Of a stretch of 56,139 nt of DNA, positions 17,952-26,841 are shown one piece after another (positions within the stretch are counted from its first letter, which is position 1; each line of letters begins with the position of its first letter). The position numbers and the translations under genes were made by a program. The notes below the pieces were generated by a model. The model had not been told where the DNA came from, searched no databases, and saw only the letters and a list, made by a program, of their open reading frames with translations. Source of the stretch: an uncultured Bacteroidota bacterium (GTDB lineage Bacteria > Bacteroidota > Bacteroidia > Chitinophagales > LD1); contig CALAYL010000097.1 in the NCBI GenBank assembly GCA_937894725.1, positions 1 through 56,139 on the forward strand, given 5' to 3'.

Positions 17952-19001
17952 TTAGATAATCAACATAGCGTCTCCATAAGCGAAAAATTTATACTTTTCC
18001 TTTACGGCCAATTCGTATGCTTTCATTATCAAATCATATCCACCAAATGAAGCAGCCATAATCATTAGACTGGATTTCGGCTGGTGAAAATTAGTAATCA
18101 TAGCATTGGCAATAGCGAAGTCATAAGGTGGGTGAATAAACAAATTTGTCCAACCTTTATAGGGAGTCAAAAATCCTTCGGCAGAAACTGAAGATTCTAT
18201 AGCTCGAACCACCGTAGTACCAACAGCACATATCTTCTTGTTGTTCTCTTTTGCTTCGTTTACTTTCTTAGCTTGCTTTTCAAGTATTTCGATAAACTCT
18301 GCATCTGTTTTGTGTTTCGATAAATCTTCTACATCTATCGTTCTAAAAGTACCAAGCCCTGTATGAAGTGTGACCTCTGCTAGTTCTATTCCCTTTATTT
18401 CAAAGCGCTTGAGCAATTCACGCGAAAAGTGAAGTCCAGCAGTAGGTGCAGCTACACCACCTTCTTCTTTTGCAAATACCGTTTGGTATCGCTCTTCGTC
18501 TGCCTTTTCTACAGGTCGCTTTATCAATTTTGGGAGTGGTGTTTCGCCTAGACCATAAAGTGTACGTTTGAATTTGTCGTAGTCACCATCGTACAAAAAT
18601 CGGATAGTACGTCCACGAGAAGTAGTGTTGTCCACTACTTCAGCTATGAGGTCATCATTTTTTCCAAAATAAAGTTTGTTTCCAACACGAATTTTTCGAG
18701 CTGGATCTACAAGCACATCCCAAAGAAAATTTTCTTTGTTTAACTCTCTCAACAAAAACACTTCGATTTTGGCACCTGTTTTTTCTTTAGTACCATACAA
18801 TCTTGCCGGAAATATCTTTGTATTGTTAAGAATCATCACATCGCCATCACCAAAATATTTTAGTGAATCTTTAAATACTTTATGCTCTATTTTACCAGTA
18901 GCTTTGTGTATTACCATCAATCTAGACTCATCTCTATTTGGAGCTGGATGACTGGCAATAAGTTCTTTGGGAAGGTTGAAATTGAAATTTGATAACTTCA
19001 T
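17952..19001 (-). CDS. queA: S-adenosylmethionine:tRNA ribosyltransferase-isomerase
   Basis: 349 residues from the ATG at 19001 (MKLSNFNFNLPKELIA), the usual N-terminus; the frame extends 30 bases further but that part is not conserved. QueA transfers the ribosyl of AdoMet to preQ1 in tRNA, making epoxyqueuosine. Motifs: LPKELIASHPAPNRDESRLMV at the start (given by position 8-28), DGDVMILNNTKIFPARL, VAAPTAGLHF, and ITNFHQPKSSLM near the C-terminus. It is monocistronic by its terminator. Confidence 0.96.
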   Translation of the reverse strand: MKLSNFNFNLPKELIASHPAPNRDESRLMVIHKATGKIEHKVFKDSLKYFGDGDVMILNNTKIFPARLYGTKEKTGAKIEVFLLRELNKENFLWDVLVDPARKIRVGNKLYFGKNDDLIAEVVDNTTSRGRTIRFLYDGDYDKFKRTLYGLGETPLPKLIKRPVEKADEERYQTVFAKEEGGVAAPTAGLHFSRELLKRFEIKGIELAEVTLHTGLGTFRTIDVEDLSKHKTDAEFIEILEKQAKKVNEAKENNKKICAVGTTVVRAIESSVSAEGFLTPYKGWTNLFIHPPYDFAIANAMITNFHQPKSSLMIMAASFGGYDLIMKAYELAVKEKYKFFAYGDAMLII

Positions 19002-19127
19002 ATAGTTTTGAATTTTACGGAATTCGACCAAAAATGGTGTGCAAAATTAAAATACCATCGCACAAAAACAAGTTTTTTATGATAAGTTGTTTGGTTACTT
19101 TGTTCAGAATTTGATTTTCTTTGCAAT

Positions 19128-20396
19128 GTGTTGATATATTTCAAAATCATTTTTCAAAGCATCAGAATGAGTTTTGAGGAGATTGTCTCCTCGAAACTGC
19201 GTTCATTTTTATCGCTATTGGGTATCTCTATCGGAGTGCTGTGTGTAGTATCTATCACTACTGCAGTGTCATCACTTGAGCTCAATATCAAAAAGAGCTT
19301 TTCCTCTTTTGGCACTGATATTATGTATATCCAAAAATGGCCTTGGACTTTTGGGGGTAGCGATTACCCTTGGTGGCGCTATCTCAATCGCCCCAATGTA
19401 AATAGCAGAGAATTAGATCAACTCTCCAAGACACTTAAAACTGTAGATGCTATAGCACTTATCAACTTTGGGGAACGTAGTACAGTTAAATTTCTCGATA
19501 GAGCCATAGAGAATGTTACGCTTACAGGAGCCACTCGCGATTACGACCGTATCAAAAATTTCGATTTTCAGAGTGGGCGATACTTTACCCAAAGTGAATT
19601 TTCGTCTGGAGCTCATAGTTGTGTGATTGGTGCTAATGTAGCGGATGCCCTATTTTCGGGTATTTCAAATATAGAGGGCAAATCAATCCGAGTAAAAGGC
19701 GTAGAACTCAAGGTGATTGCTGTTTTGAAACGCGAAGGCGATGACTTGTTTGGCTTTACATTAGACAATTCACTTATCATCCCATACAATGCACTTGCTC
19801 TTTTTGTAAATGAAGCCAATGGTGGCGATCCACTTATAGCAGTGAAACCTAAAGCTGGTATTCCTTTTGATGAAATGAAATATGAAGTGAAAGGTGCAAT
19901 GCGTGCTATTAGACGCCTCCCCCCTACTGAGGAAGATAATTTTGCGCTAAATAAAATGAGTGTGTTTACCGATGGCATTTCATCCATACTTTCTTTTGTT
20001 GCTTTTGCAGGATTTATCATTGGCGGATTTTCAATGCTTGTAGGTGGTTTTGGTATAGCTAATATCATGTTTGTATCGGTAAAAGAACGTACTAATATCA
20101 TAGGAATCAAAAAAGCATTGGGTGCAAAACAAATTTATATACTGTTGGAATTTTTGATGGAAGCTATCATTTTATGCTTGTTAGGTGGTTTGATTGGTCT
20201 GTTACTGATGTTTGGATTAATCAAAGGATTGGAATGGTATTTAGTCAACTTCCAAGAATCAAAGTTTGAGTTTTTCATTACTATAAAAAATATTTCAGTA
20301 GGTTTTATATTATCCTTTATTATTGGCGTTATTTCAGGTTTTATTCCTGCATGGCGTGCGTCAAAGATGCCTCCAGTAGATGCGATTAGAGGATAA
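19128..20396 (+). CDS. MacB/FtsX-type ABC transporter permease, without adjacent ATPase
   Basis: 422 residues. Helix 1 lies at about 27-50 (FLSLLGISIGVLCVVS), followed by a large periplasmic MacB core domain (about 55-275), then three helices in the FtsX domain (about 280-420), with KERTNIIGIKKALGA and the terminal PAWRASKMPPVDAIRG motifs. The frame starts at GTG 19128; the next candidate is ATG at residue 14, but the longer N-terminus (FKIIFQSIRMSFEEI) is normal for the family. No ABC ATPase gene is adjacent, so its partner is encoded elsewhere. It would export lipoproteins, peptides or drugs. Confidence 0.88.
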   Translation: MLIYFKIIFQSIRMSFEEIVSSKLRSFLSLLGISIGVLCVVSITTAVSSLELNIKKSFSSFGTDIMYIQKWPWTFGGSDYPWWRYLNRPNVNSRELDQLSKTLKTVDAIALINFGERSTVKFLDRAIENVTLTGATRDYDRIKNFDFQSGRYFTQSEFSSGAHSCVIGANVADALFSGISNIEGKSIRVKGVELKVIAVLKREGDDLFGFTLDNSLIIPYNALALFVNEANGGDPLIAVKPKAGIPFDEMKYEVKGAMRAIRRLPPTEEDNFALNKMSVFTDGISSILSFVAFAGFIIGGFSMLVGGFGIANIMFVSVKERTNIIGIKKALGAKQIYILLEFLMEAIILCLLGGLIGLLLMFGLIKGLEWYLVNFQESKFEFFITIKNISVGFILSFIIGVISGFIPAWRASKMPPVDAIRG

Positions 20397-20462
20397 TTTA
20401 CCGTGATTCGATAATGCTATTCTTAATTCGCACTTCCCTTCCACCTATCTTCAAATTAATTT

Positions 20463-20470
20463 TATATTAG
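20463..20470 (+). promoter_or_regulatory. Candidate -7 element (TATATTAG) of the kinase/deaminase unit
   Basis: TATATTAG ends 13 bases before the GTG start at 20484. It fits TAnnTTTG at 7 of 8 positions, again with A for the third T. No TTTG is found at the expected upstream distance. Confidence 0.3.
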
Positions 20471-20483
20471 CAAAAAATACAGC

Positions 20484-21041
20484 GTGAAAATAATAGGCAT
20501 CACGGGCACATTGGGAGCAGGCAAAGGCACAATAGTAGAATATCTACAACAGAAGTATGGATTTGGGCATTACTCTGTACGTGGATTTTTAACTGATATT
20601 ATTCGCAAAAAAAATTTACCGCTCAATCGAGACTCTATGGTACTAGTAGCAAACGAACTGCGTGCGAACAATTCGCCAAGTTATATCGTAGAACAACTTT
20701 ATGAGCAAGCAAAAGTGGGCGGTAAAGATGCGGTGATAGAAAGTATCCGAACTATAGGCGAAGTGACTGCTTTACGAAAGCTCGATAATTTTATACTCAT
20801 AGCAGTAGATGCAGACCCTGCTCTTCGTTTTGAGAGAGTTGTGGCTAGAAACTCAGAAACTGATCAAATAGATTTCGATACATTCAAAGCCAACGAAGCT
20901 AGGGAAATGACGGCTACCGACCCCAACAAACAAAACCTTTCGGCATGTCAAAAACTAGCCGATTTTGTGGTGGACAATAACGGTTCTTTTGATCATCTAT
21001 ATTCACAAATTGAAAACGCACTTTATGTCAGAAACAGCTAA
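20484..21041 (+). CDS. P-loop nucleotide kinase (UPF0200 / dephospho-CoA-kinase-like)
   Basis: 185 residues from a GTG start. The Walker A motif GTLGAGKGT is at 8-16. The pattern VANELRANNSPSYIV and AVIESIRTIGEV, then LIAVDADPALRFERVV and the closing FVVDNNGSFDHL follows the UPF0200/AAA_18-like nucleotide kinase family, known best from archaea. The substrate is not known to me. It overlaps the dCMP deaminase gene by 17 bases, which suggests a dNMP or other nucleotide substrate. Confidence 0.72.
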   Translation: MKIIGITGTLGAGKGTIVEYLQQKYGFGHYSVRGFLTDIIRKKNLPLNRDSMVLVANELRANNSPSYIVEQLYEQAKVGGKDAVIESIRTIGEVTALRKLDNFILIAVDADPALRFERVVARNSETDQIDFDTFKANEAREMTATDPNKQNLSACQKLADFVVDNNGSFDHLYSQIENALYVRNS

Positions 21042-21525
21042 CATTTACATACGCCCTACTTGGGATGAATATTTTATAGAAGTGATGGATGCTATCTCGA
21101 AGCGAGCTACCTGCGGTAGAGGGAGAAGTGGCTGTGTAATTGCAAAAAATAATCAGTTATTAGTAACTGGCTATGTGGGCTCACCAGTAGGTCTCCAACA
21201 CTGTGATGATATAGGCCACTTGATGAAAAAAGTAATCCATGATGATGGTAGTATCACCGAACATTGTGTACGTACAGTACATGCTGAGCAAAACGCCATA
21301 TGCCAAGCCGCAAAAGCTGGTGTAGCACTCGATGGTGCAACTTTATATTGTAGAATGACCCCATGCAGAGTATGCTGTATGCTTATCATTAATTGCGGCA
21401 TTCGAAGGGTAGTATGTCAACGAAAATATCATGCAGGAAGTGAGTCGGAAGCTATGTTTTTGGAGGCAGGTGTAAAACTCGAATATATACATGATGAGGT
21501 ACAGCAATACGAAAAAGTAAAGTAA
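21025..21525 (+). CDS. dCMP deaminase (ComEB-like)
   Basis: 166 residues from ATG 21025 (MSETANIYIRPTWDEYF); the longer frame from 20965 lies inside the kinase gene and is not conserved. It is a zinc-dependent cytidine-deaminase-fold enzyme: H86-A-E88 gives the ligand and proton shuttle, C114 and C117 (PCRVC) complete the zinc site. It converts dCMP to dUMP for thymidylate synthesis. In Bacteroidota this gene commonly stands alone; here it is coupled to a P-loop kinase by a 17-base overlap. Confidence 0.92.
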   Translation: MSETANIYIRPTWDEYFIEVMDAISKRATCGRGRSGCVIAKNNQLLVTGYVGSPVGLQHCDDIGHLMKKVIHDDGSITEHCVRTVHAEQNAICQAAKAGVALDGATLYCRMTPCRVCCMLIINCGIRRVVCQRKYHAGSESEAMFLEAGVKLEYIHDEVQQYEKVK

Positions 21526-21617
21526 ATTTTGCTTAATTTTCTTATTTCTTTTTTTTGGATATGAAACATTTTATGTTTAATTTGTTTTATTCAAAGCACC
21601 AAACTAAATACTTGTAT

Positions 21618-24611
21618 ATGAAGCATACGTTACTCTACATTTTTATTCTTACTGGAATCCTAGCAAAAGCACAGGAAGTATCGGGTGTATTATTTGACAA
21701 ACGAAATGGTGAAACGCTCATAGGCGCATCAGTTTATATTAAAGGTACCACCACAGGCGCACAGACTGATATAGATGGCAAATTTAAATTTAAAGTAAAT
21801 CAGCCATTGCCATATACTATAATATTTAACTACATAGGTTACGAAGCGCAGGAAATAGAAGTAAAAACGAAAGCTGAAGAAAATCGACCGTTTGTAATTC
21901 GACTAGGGGAAAGTGAAAATATACTCAATACGGTAGAAGTGGTAGATATGCGTATCACCGAAAAACAAAAAGAAAATCCGCTCACTATTGAAAGTATGGG
22001 ATTACAACAAATCAAGTCCACTGCTTCTTCAACATTTTATGAAGGATTGAGCACACTCAAAGGTGTGGATATGACTACGGCTTCTTTGGGCTTTGTGGTT
22101 ATCAATACTAGAGGATTTAACTCTACATCGCCCGTGCGCTCGCTACAACAACTTGATGGCTGCGACAATCAAGCTCCAGGCTTAAATTTTAGTGTAGGTA
22201 ACTTTGCTGGTGCATCTGAAATAGACATTCAAAAAGTCGATTTGATAGTAGGCGCAAGTTCGCCACTCTATGGCCCAAATGCGTTTAATGGAGTATTGAG
22301 TATGCAGACCAAAAATCCATTTTATTATCAAGGACTGACGGTCTTCGTAAAAGGTGCCGAGCGAAATATGTTTGAAGCGGCTTTTCGATTAGCTAACTCA
22401 TTTAAAAACAAAAAAGGAGATGATAAATTTGCTTTTAAAATTGGAGCATCGTATCTAAGAGCTTATGATTGGAATGCAGACAACTACTCAAAATCAGCAA
22501 ACATAAATGCGGTACAAGATGAAAACAATCCAGGTGGATATGATGCCGTAAATCGATATGGCGATGAGTTGCAATCAAAACAAGCAAATAACTTTTTGTC
22601 TGGCTCAAAATCAATAAGAGAAAATCTCGGACTTGGACAATTTCATAGAACAGGATACTTAGAGAAAGACATCGTTGATTACAATATTTCTAACGTAAAA
22701 GCAAGCGCTGCTTTACATTATAAAATCACTAATAAAATAGAAGCTAAAATAGGATATAATTTTGGCTATGGAACTACCGTGTATCAAGGTGATAATCGCT
22801 ATAGTCTAAAAGGATTGCAAGTGCACCAAGTGAGAGCAGAAGTGAGTCAGCCCGACAAGTTTTTTGTAAGAGCATATATGACGGCTGAAGATGCGGGGAA
22901 ATCGTATGATGCCGTGTTTACCGCATTCAAATTGCAAGAAGCGTCTAAAAGTGATACCAGATGGGCGCAGGACTATCAATCATTTTGGTCAAACAAGATT
23001 GTGAATGTAGGCAATGGCCCTATTTTTAATCTACCAGGTATGCCACAAAGTGTTTATCAGAATGGCCCTATTTGGTTTGGTTCGGCATTTGACTCTACAT
23101 TCAATGTGGCAAAAGGGGTGATGGCTGCTTACCAAGATTCTGTAAACATTTGGCATAGTCAAGCTAGAGCGTATGCGGATACCTTCACCAATGGAGGGGC
23201 GTACATAGCTAGATTACAACCTGGCACAGCTGCTTTTGACTCAGTAAAAAACGATATTACTTCTCGTACTTTTAGCCAAGGAGGAACTCGCTTTTTTGAC
23301 CAAAGTAAAATGGTACACGTACAGGGCGAATACAAATGGGATATAAAGAAAAAAGGGCAAGAAAAAAACTGGTTTGATTTGACTACAGGAGCTAGTTTTA
23401 GAATGTATCTCCCTTACTCTCTTGGCAATCTTTTTACCGATACATTTAGCTATAAATACGATACCGATGCAGCAGGAGTAATAAAGAAGGATGTAAACGG
23501 AAATGCAATAAAATTAGATAGTAATTTTAATCGAATCACGAACTGGGAATTTGGTATGTATTTAAGTGCTACACGAAAATTCTCTTTTGGTGAAGGTCAT
23601 GCTTTGATTCCTACCGTAACGGTTCGTTTTGATCGCAATCAAAATTTTGCTTGGAAACGAAAAGATGGGGTGATTGACCCTATTATCACTCCTGCAGTTT
23701 CATTGATTTATTCTTATAAAGAGAACCATACAATTCGGCTTTCTTATTCTTCGGCTGTGCGTAATCCTACATTGCAAGACCAATATCTTTATTACAACGT
23801 AGGTCGTGCGATTTTGATTGGAAATTTGCATGGCGTAGATTCATTTGTATCTATTCCTAATCTAGTAGATTATATAGATAAAAATGGTAACAGAGAGGGA
23901 ATTAATCTTCTCAAGTTCTCTACCGTAGATGCAGTACGTCCAGAAAAAGTGCAGACATTGGAGTTGGGCTACCGAGGGTTGATCGCTAAAAAAGTGTACA
24001 TAGACGCAGGTATCTACGGCAGCCTTTATCGTGACTTCTTGGGGTATAAATTGGGAGCTACATTTACCAAAGCAGGTGGATTTACAGAAGGTACTATTCG
24101 CCCATTTCAAGTATGGCGTGTGGCTACTAATGCTAAAGACAGAGTAGCTGCTTATGGTGCTGCGGTTGGCATTACTTATTATTTTATCAAAAACTATGCG
24201 CTTACAGGCAATTATTCTTGGAATGAACTCAACCGTTTAGGCTCTAAAGACTCTATCATACCTGCCTACAATACACCTCGTCATAAATTCAATATAGGCA
24301 TCAGCGGATATGATATTAAAATAGGAAAAGCGCGTGGTTTTGGATTTAACATAAACTACAAGTGGATAGAAGGATTTTTGTTTGAAGGGTCGCCACAATT
24401 TACGGGTCGTATCCCTACCTACTCTATGCTAGATGCGCAGGTGAGTTGGGAGGTTCAAAAAATCCATACTACATTCAAATTGGGAGGAAGTAATTTAATA
24501 TCACAACGAAACTATCAAGTATATGGTGGGCCAGGTATCGGGCGAATGATTTATGCGTCTCTTGTTTTAGATGTTGATTTTAAAACATTAGAGCGTTGGA
24601 TGGGAGACTAA
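21618..24611 (+). CDS. TonB-dependent outer-membrane receptor with carboxypeptidase-regulatory-like domain
   Basis: 997 residues from ATG 21618, chosen for its signal peptide (MKHTLLYIFILTGILAKAQ). Domains: carboxypeptidase-regulatory-like beta domain about 22-105 (GASVYIKGTTTGAQTDIDG), plug about 115-235 (QQLDGCDNQAPGL, GASSPLYGPNAFNGVL), then a 22-strand barrel to the C-terminus. It would import a ligand using TonB/ExbBD energy. There is no SusD-like partner, so it is not a glycan-utilisation pair. The ligand is unknown. An esterase-like T9SS protein follows 91 bases downstream. Confidence 0.93.
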   Translation: MKHTLLYIFILTGILAKAQEVSGVLFDKRNGETLIGASVYIKGTTTGAQTDIDGKFKFKVNQPLPYTIIFNYIGYEAQEIEVKTKAEENRPFVIRLGESENILNTVEVVDMRITEKQKENPLTIESMGLQQIKSTASSTFYEGLSTLKGVDMTTASLGFVVINTRGFNSTSPVRSLQQLDGCDNQAPGLNFSVGNFAGASEIDIQKVDLIVGASSPLYGPNAFNGVLSMQTKNPFYYQGLTVFVKGAERNMFEAAFRLANSFKNKKGDDKFAFKIGASYLRAYDWNADNYSKSANINAVQDENNPGGYDAVNRYGDELQSKQANNFLSGSKSIRENLGLGQFHRTGYLEKDIVDYNISNVKASAALHYKITNKIEAKIGYNFGYGTTVYQGDNRYSLKGLQVHQVRAEVSQPDKFFVRAYMTAEDAGKSYDAVFTAFKLQEASKSDTRWAQDYQSFWSNKIVNVGNGPIFNLPGMPQSVYQNGPIWFGSAFDSTFNVAKGVMAAYQDSVNIWHSQARAYADTFTNGGAYIARLQPGTAAFDSVKNDITSRTFSQGGTRFFDQSKMVHVQGEYKWDIKKKGQEKNWFDLTTGASFRMYLPYSLGNLFTDTFSYKYDTDAAGVIKKDVNGNAIKLDSNFNRITNWEFGMYLSATRKFSFGEGHALIPTVTVRFDRNQNFAWKRKDGVIDPIITPAVSLIYSYKENHTIRLSYSSAVRNPTLQDQYLYYNVGRAILIGNLHGVDSFVSIPNLVDYIDKNGNREGINLLKFSTVDAVRPEKVQTLELGYRGLIAKKVYIDAGIYGSLYRDFLGYKLGATFTKAGGFTEGTIRPFQVWRVATNAKDRVAAYGAAVGITYYFIKNYALTGNYSWNELNRLGSKDSIIPAYNTPRHKFNIGISGYDIKIGKARGFGFNINYKWIEGFLFEGSPQFTGRIPTYSMLDAQVSWEVQKIHTTFKLGGSNLISQRNYQVYGGPGIGRMIYASLVLDVDFKTLERWMGD

Positions 24612-24644
24612 ACATGTTTTATCAAAATTTTTAACTTGTTTTTG

Positions 24645-24676
24645 TTTGGTTTCTTAATGGTATAGTCGTATTTTAG
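24645..24676 (+). promoter_or_regulatory. Promoter of the T9SS esterase-like gene
   Basis: TTTG at 24645-24648, a 20-base spacer, then TATTTTAG at 24669-24676. Both position and spacing fit the Bacteroidota housekeeping sigma pattern, with one mismatch in the -7 element. It lies 26 bases upstream of the ATG. Confidence 0.55.
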
Positions 24677-24702
24677 TGACTAAACCATAAACAAATCAGA
24701 AC

Positions 24703-26148
24703 ATGAAATCAAAAATTATACTCTCCATGCTTTTGGCTATGGGTAGTGCTAGCTTTGCGCAGCGGTACCTTACTCCACAGTTTTCAAATGTAACGGTAAC
24801 TAAAGACATAAAGTATGGCGCAAATCTTGGCTACAATTCGTCATTTACTACATCTGAAGACCTTTTTATGGATGTATATGAACCAACTGGTGATACTGTC
24901 ACCAAAAGACCAGTTATTATATTAGGTCATGCAGGATCATATTTATCCCTTTACCAATGGGGTAATAAAGGCCAATACTCTGTAGTAGAAATGTGTAATC
25001 GCTTTGCGAAATTGGGCTATGTGGCCGTGTCGATAGACTATCGGACTGGATGGCAAGCTGGCTCAAACGATGCAGAAACAAGAGAAAAAACCATTATCAA
25101 TGCGGTATATAGAGCTATGCAAGATTTCAAAACTTGTATTCGTTTTTTCAAAAAAGATGCCTCTACTACTAACCTTTGGAAAACAGATCCATGCAAGATT
25201 TTTATAGGTGGTACTAACTCTGGCGGTTATTCTGCTCTAGCGGTAGGTACACTCAATAAACAATCTGAACTCACTGGAGTGAAATTTTTAGATTCAAAAG
25301 GTGACCCCTATATAAATCAAGCCAAGACAGGAAGTTTTGATGGATTTGGTGGATCAGAAAACCTAGACAACCATGCTGGATACACTTCAGATGCTAGAGC
25401 AATCTTAGCTTTAGGTGCAGCTACTGGCGATAGTACTTGGATAGAAGCTGGAGAGACGCCAGTTGTGGCAATTTCGGGTGTAGATGAAACTACTACTCCT
25501 TACAACACGGCTGTAGTAATCACGGGCAGTGGCACCGCTATCATCGTGGTGAGTGGTGCGGGCGATTTCATGCCTAGACTTGAAAGACTTGGCAATAATG
25601 ATGTGTTTAAAGCTGCAGCTCTCCCACAAGGGCCGCCAAATAAAAATGGAGCTGGCGCAGTGACCAACGCTATCGAAGGCCTTTATCCGCTTTATGGTCA
25701 ACAATTTGAGCCATGGAGCTGGTATGATGGCGCTCAGCCAGTAGGCGATGCTGCCCTTAACCCTAATGCAACTCAAGCCAAGGCGCTGAAATATATCGAT
25801 ACCATTATGGCCTATACTGCGCCACGTTTTTATGAGATAATAAAAGACAATAGCTCTTGTCAAGTAACTACCGGAATCAGAGATTTGAAGCCAAGCGATA
25901 ATTTATCATTTTCAGCATTGCCAAACCCTGCTGGGTCGTACTTGACAGTGCTAAGTTCAAATACCGATACAAAGATTGCCTCTCTCTTACTTTTTGATTT
26001 GAATGGAAGAAAATTAGCAGTGGCAGAAAATGGAAATACATATTTCGCTAAAATAGATGTTCAGTCTATTCCAAATGGTATGTATCTAGCAGAAATCATT
26101 ACAGTTGATGGAATACGCACAGCCAAGAGAATAGTGATACAGCATTAA
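24703..26148 (+). CDS. Secreted alpha/beta-hydrolase-like protein with T9SS sorting domain
   Basis: 481 residues. Signal peptide about 1-19 (SASFAQ). The hydrolase core shows PVIILGHAGSY (oxyanion region, about 70-80), YRAMQDFKTCIRFF, and a nucleophile elbow GGTNSGGYSA around 170, in which the position two before serine is T instead of G. A variable segment (250-310) follows. Residues from about 393 form a T9SS type-A sorting domain: NPAGSYLTV, LLLFDLNGRKL, IPNGMYLAEI, RIVIQH. It should be exported to the cell surface or medium. Carboxylesterase or feruloyl-esterase-like activity is inference. Confidence 0.82.
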   Translation: MKSKIILSMLLAMGSASFAQRYLTPQFSNVTVTKDIKYGANLGYNSSFTTSEDLFMDVYEPTGDTVTKRPVIILGHAGSYLSLYQWGNKGQYSVVEMCNRFAKLGYVAVSIDYRTGWQAGSNDAETREKTIINAVYRAMQDFKTCIRFFKKDASTTNLWKTDPCKIFIGGTNSGGYSALAVGTLNKQSELTGVKFLDSKGDPYINQAKTGSFDGFGGSENLDNHAGYTSDARAILALGAATGDSTWIEAGETPVVAISGVDETTTPYNTAVVITGSGTAIIVVSGAGDFMPRLERLGNNDVFKAAALPQGPPNKNGAGAVTNAIEGLYPLYGQQFEPWSWYDGAQPVGDAALNPNATQAKALKYIDTIMAYTAPRFYEIIKDNSSCQVTTGIRDLKPSDNLSFSALPNPAGSYLTVLSSNTDTKIASLLLFDLNGRKLAVAENGNTYFAKIDVQSIPNGMYLAEIITVDGIRTAKRIVIQH

Positions 26149-26176
26149 TATCCACACAGCACATAACGCAAACAAA

Positions 26177-26212
26177 AAAAACGGTAGTTCAATTATTTGA
26201 ACTGCCGTTTTT
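26177..26212. terminator. Bidirectional terminator between convergent genes
   Basis: 16-base arms AAAAACGGTAGTTCAA and TTGAACTGCCGTTTTT with a 4-base loop; one internal T-G/A-C position does not match perfectly. A-rich and T-rich flanks serve both strands, ending the esterase-like gene (plus) and the DUF2147 gene (minus). Confidence 0.88.
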
Positions 26213-26233
26213 AAATTATAGAGGGGCTAAATG

Positions 26234-26671
26234 TTATTCAGCTTGTGTCCATTTTGATGTGCGACCAAGCAATGGCATTCCGATAATATGGCCTCTCAAA
26301 TCTACCGTACCATCATCTTTGATAGTCATTTTACAACCATAAGTTTTACCATTTTTAGGGTCGTAAATAGTGCCATTCACGTATTCAGTTTCAGATTTTT
26401 TCTCTAGTCCTGCCAGTATTTGCAAATCCATTAGAGGCTTGCTTCTCCTCTCAGCATTTGGATTTTCAATATCCGTTTTCGGTTTGCCATTTTTATCGGT
26501 AGGCTCTTCGAGCCAAACTATTTTGCCATAGTATTTGCCATCTGTCGCTAAAAACACCCTGACCTTAGATGTCTTTTCTTGGTTATACCAAATACGAGTC
26601 AATTTGCTCTGCGCATTAGTGCCTATTACTATAAAAGTGAGCAATAACATTGTTATCATTTTGTTTTTCAT
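26234..26671 (-). CDS. DUF2147-family secreted protein
   Basis: 145 residues. A signal peptide of about 20 residues (ending GTNAQ) precedes a compact beta-barrel domain. Family features: RIWYNQEKTSKVRVF, GKYYGKIVWLEEPTDKNGKPKTD (about 46-68, given by position), MDLQILAGL, GTIYDPKNGKTYGCKM, LRGHIIGMPLLGRTSKW. This is the DUF2147 pattern, widespread in Bacteroidota and Proteobacteria, without a firmly assigned function. It is a single-gene unit. Confidence 0.9.
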   Translation of the reverse strand: MKNKMITMLLLTFIVIGTNAQSKLTRIWYNQEKTSKVRVFLATDGKYYGKIVWLEEPTDKNGKPKTDIENPNAERRSKPLMDLQILAGLEKKSETEYVNGTIYDPKNGKTYGCKMTIKDDGTVDLRGHIIGMPLLGRTSKWTQAE

Positions 26672-26814
26672 GGTTAGTTTTTTCTTATTTAAATGAAATT
26701 AATGTACCAAAGTATAATCAAGGAATGAAATAAACATATTTTCACACAAAAGCGAACTATTCAAAAGACTTTGTTTTTTGGGAAAATAGTAGCTATAGAT
26801 TTGAGGTATTTGGC

Positions 26815-26822
26815 TAAATTTG
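26815..26822 (+). promoter_or_regulatory. -7 promoter element (TAAATTTG) of the pterin-FabD-kinase operon
   Basis: An exact match to TAnnTTTG, 19 bases before the ATG at 26842. The -33 TTTG is not clear at the usual distance. The element probably drives the four genes 26842-29720. Confidence 0.45.
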
Positions 26823-26841
26823 CCAAACAAATCTAAAGACA

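Noticed and set aside
19613..20110. 165-codon frame on the minus strand
   Set aside because: It is antisense to the MacB-type permease, has low-complexity composition, and no homology pattern.
25411..25863. 150-codon frame on the minus strand
   Set aside because: It is antisense to the T9SS esterase-like gene and shows no family pattern.
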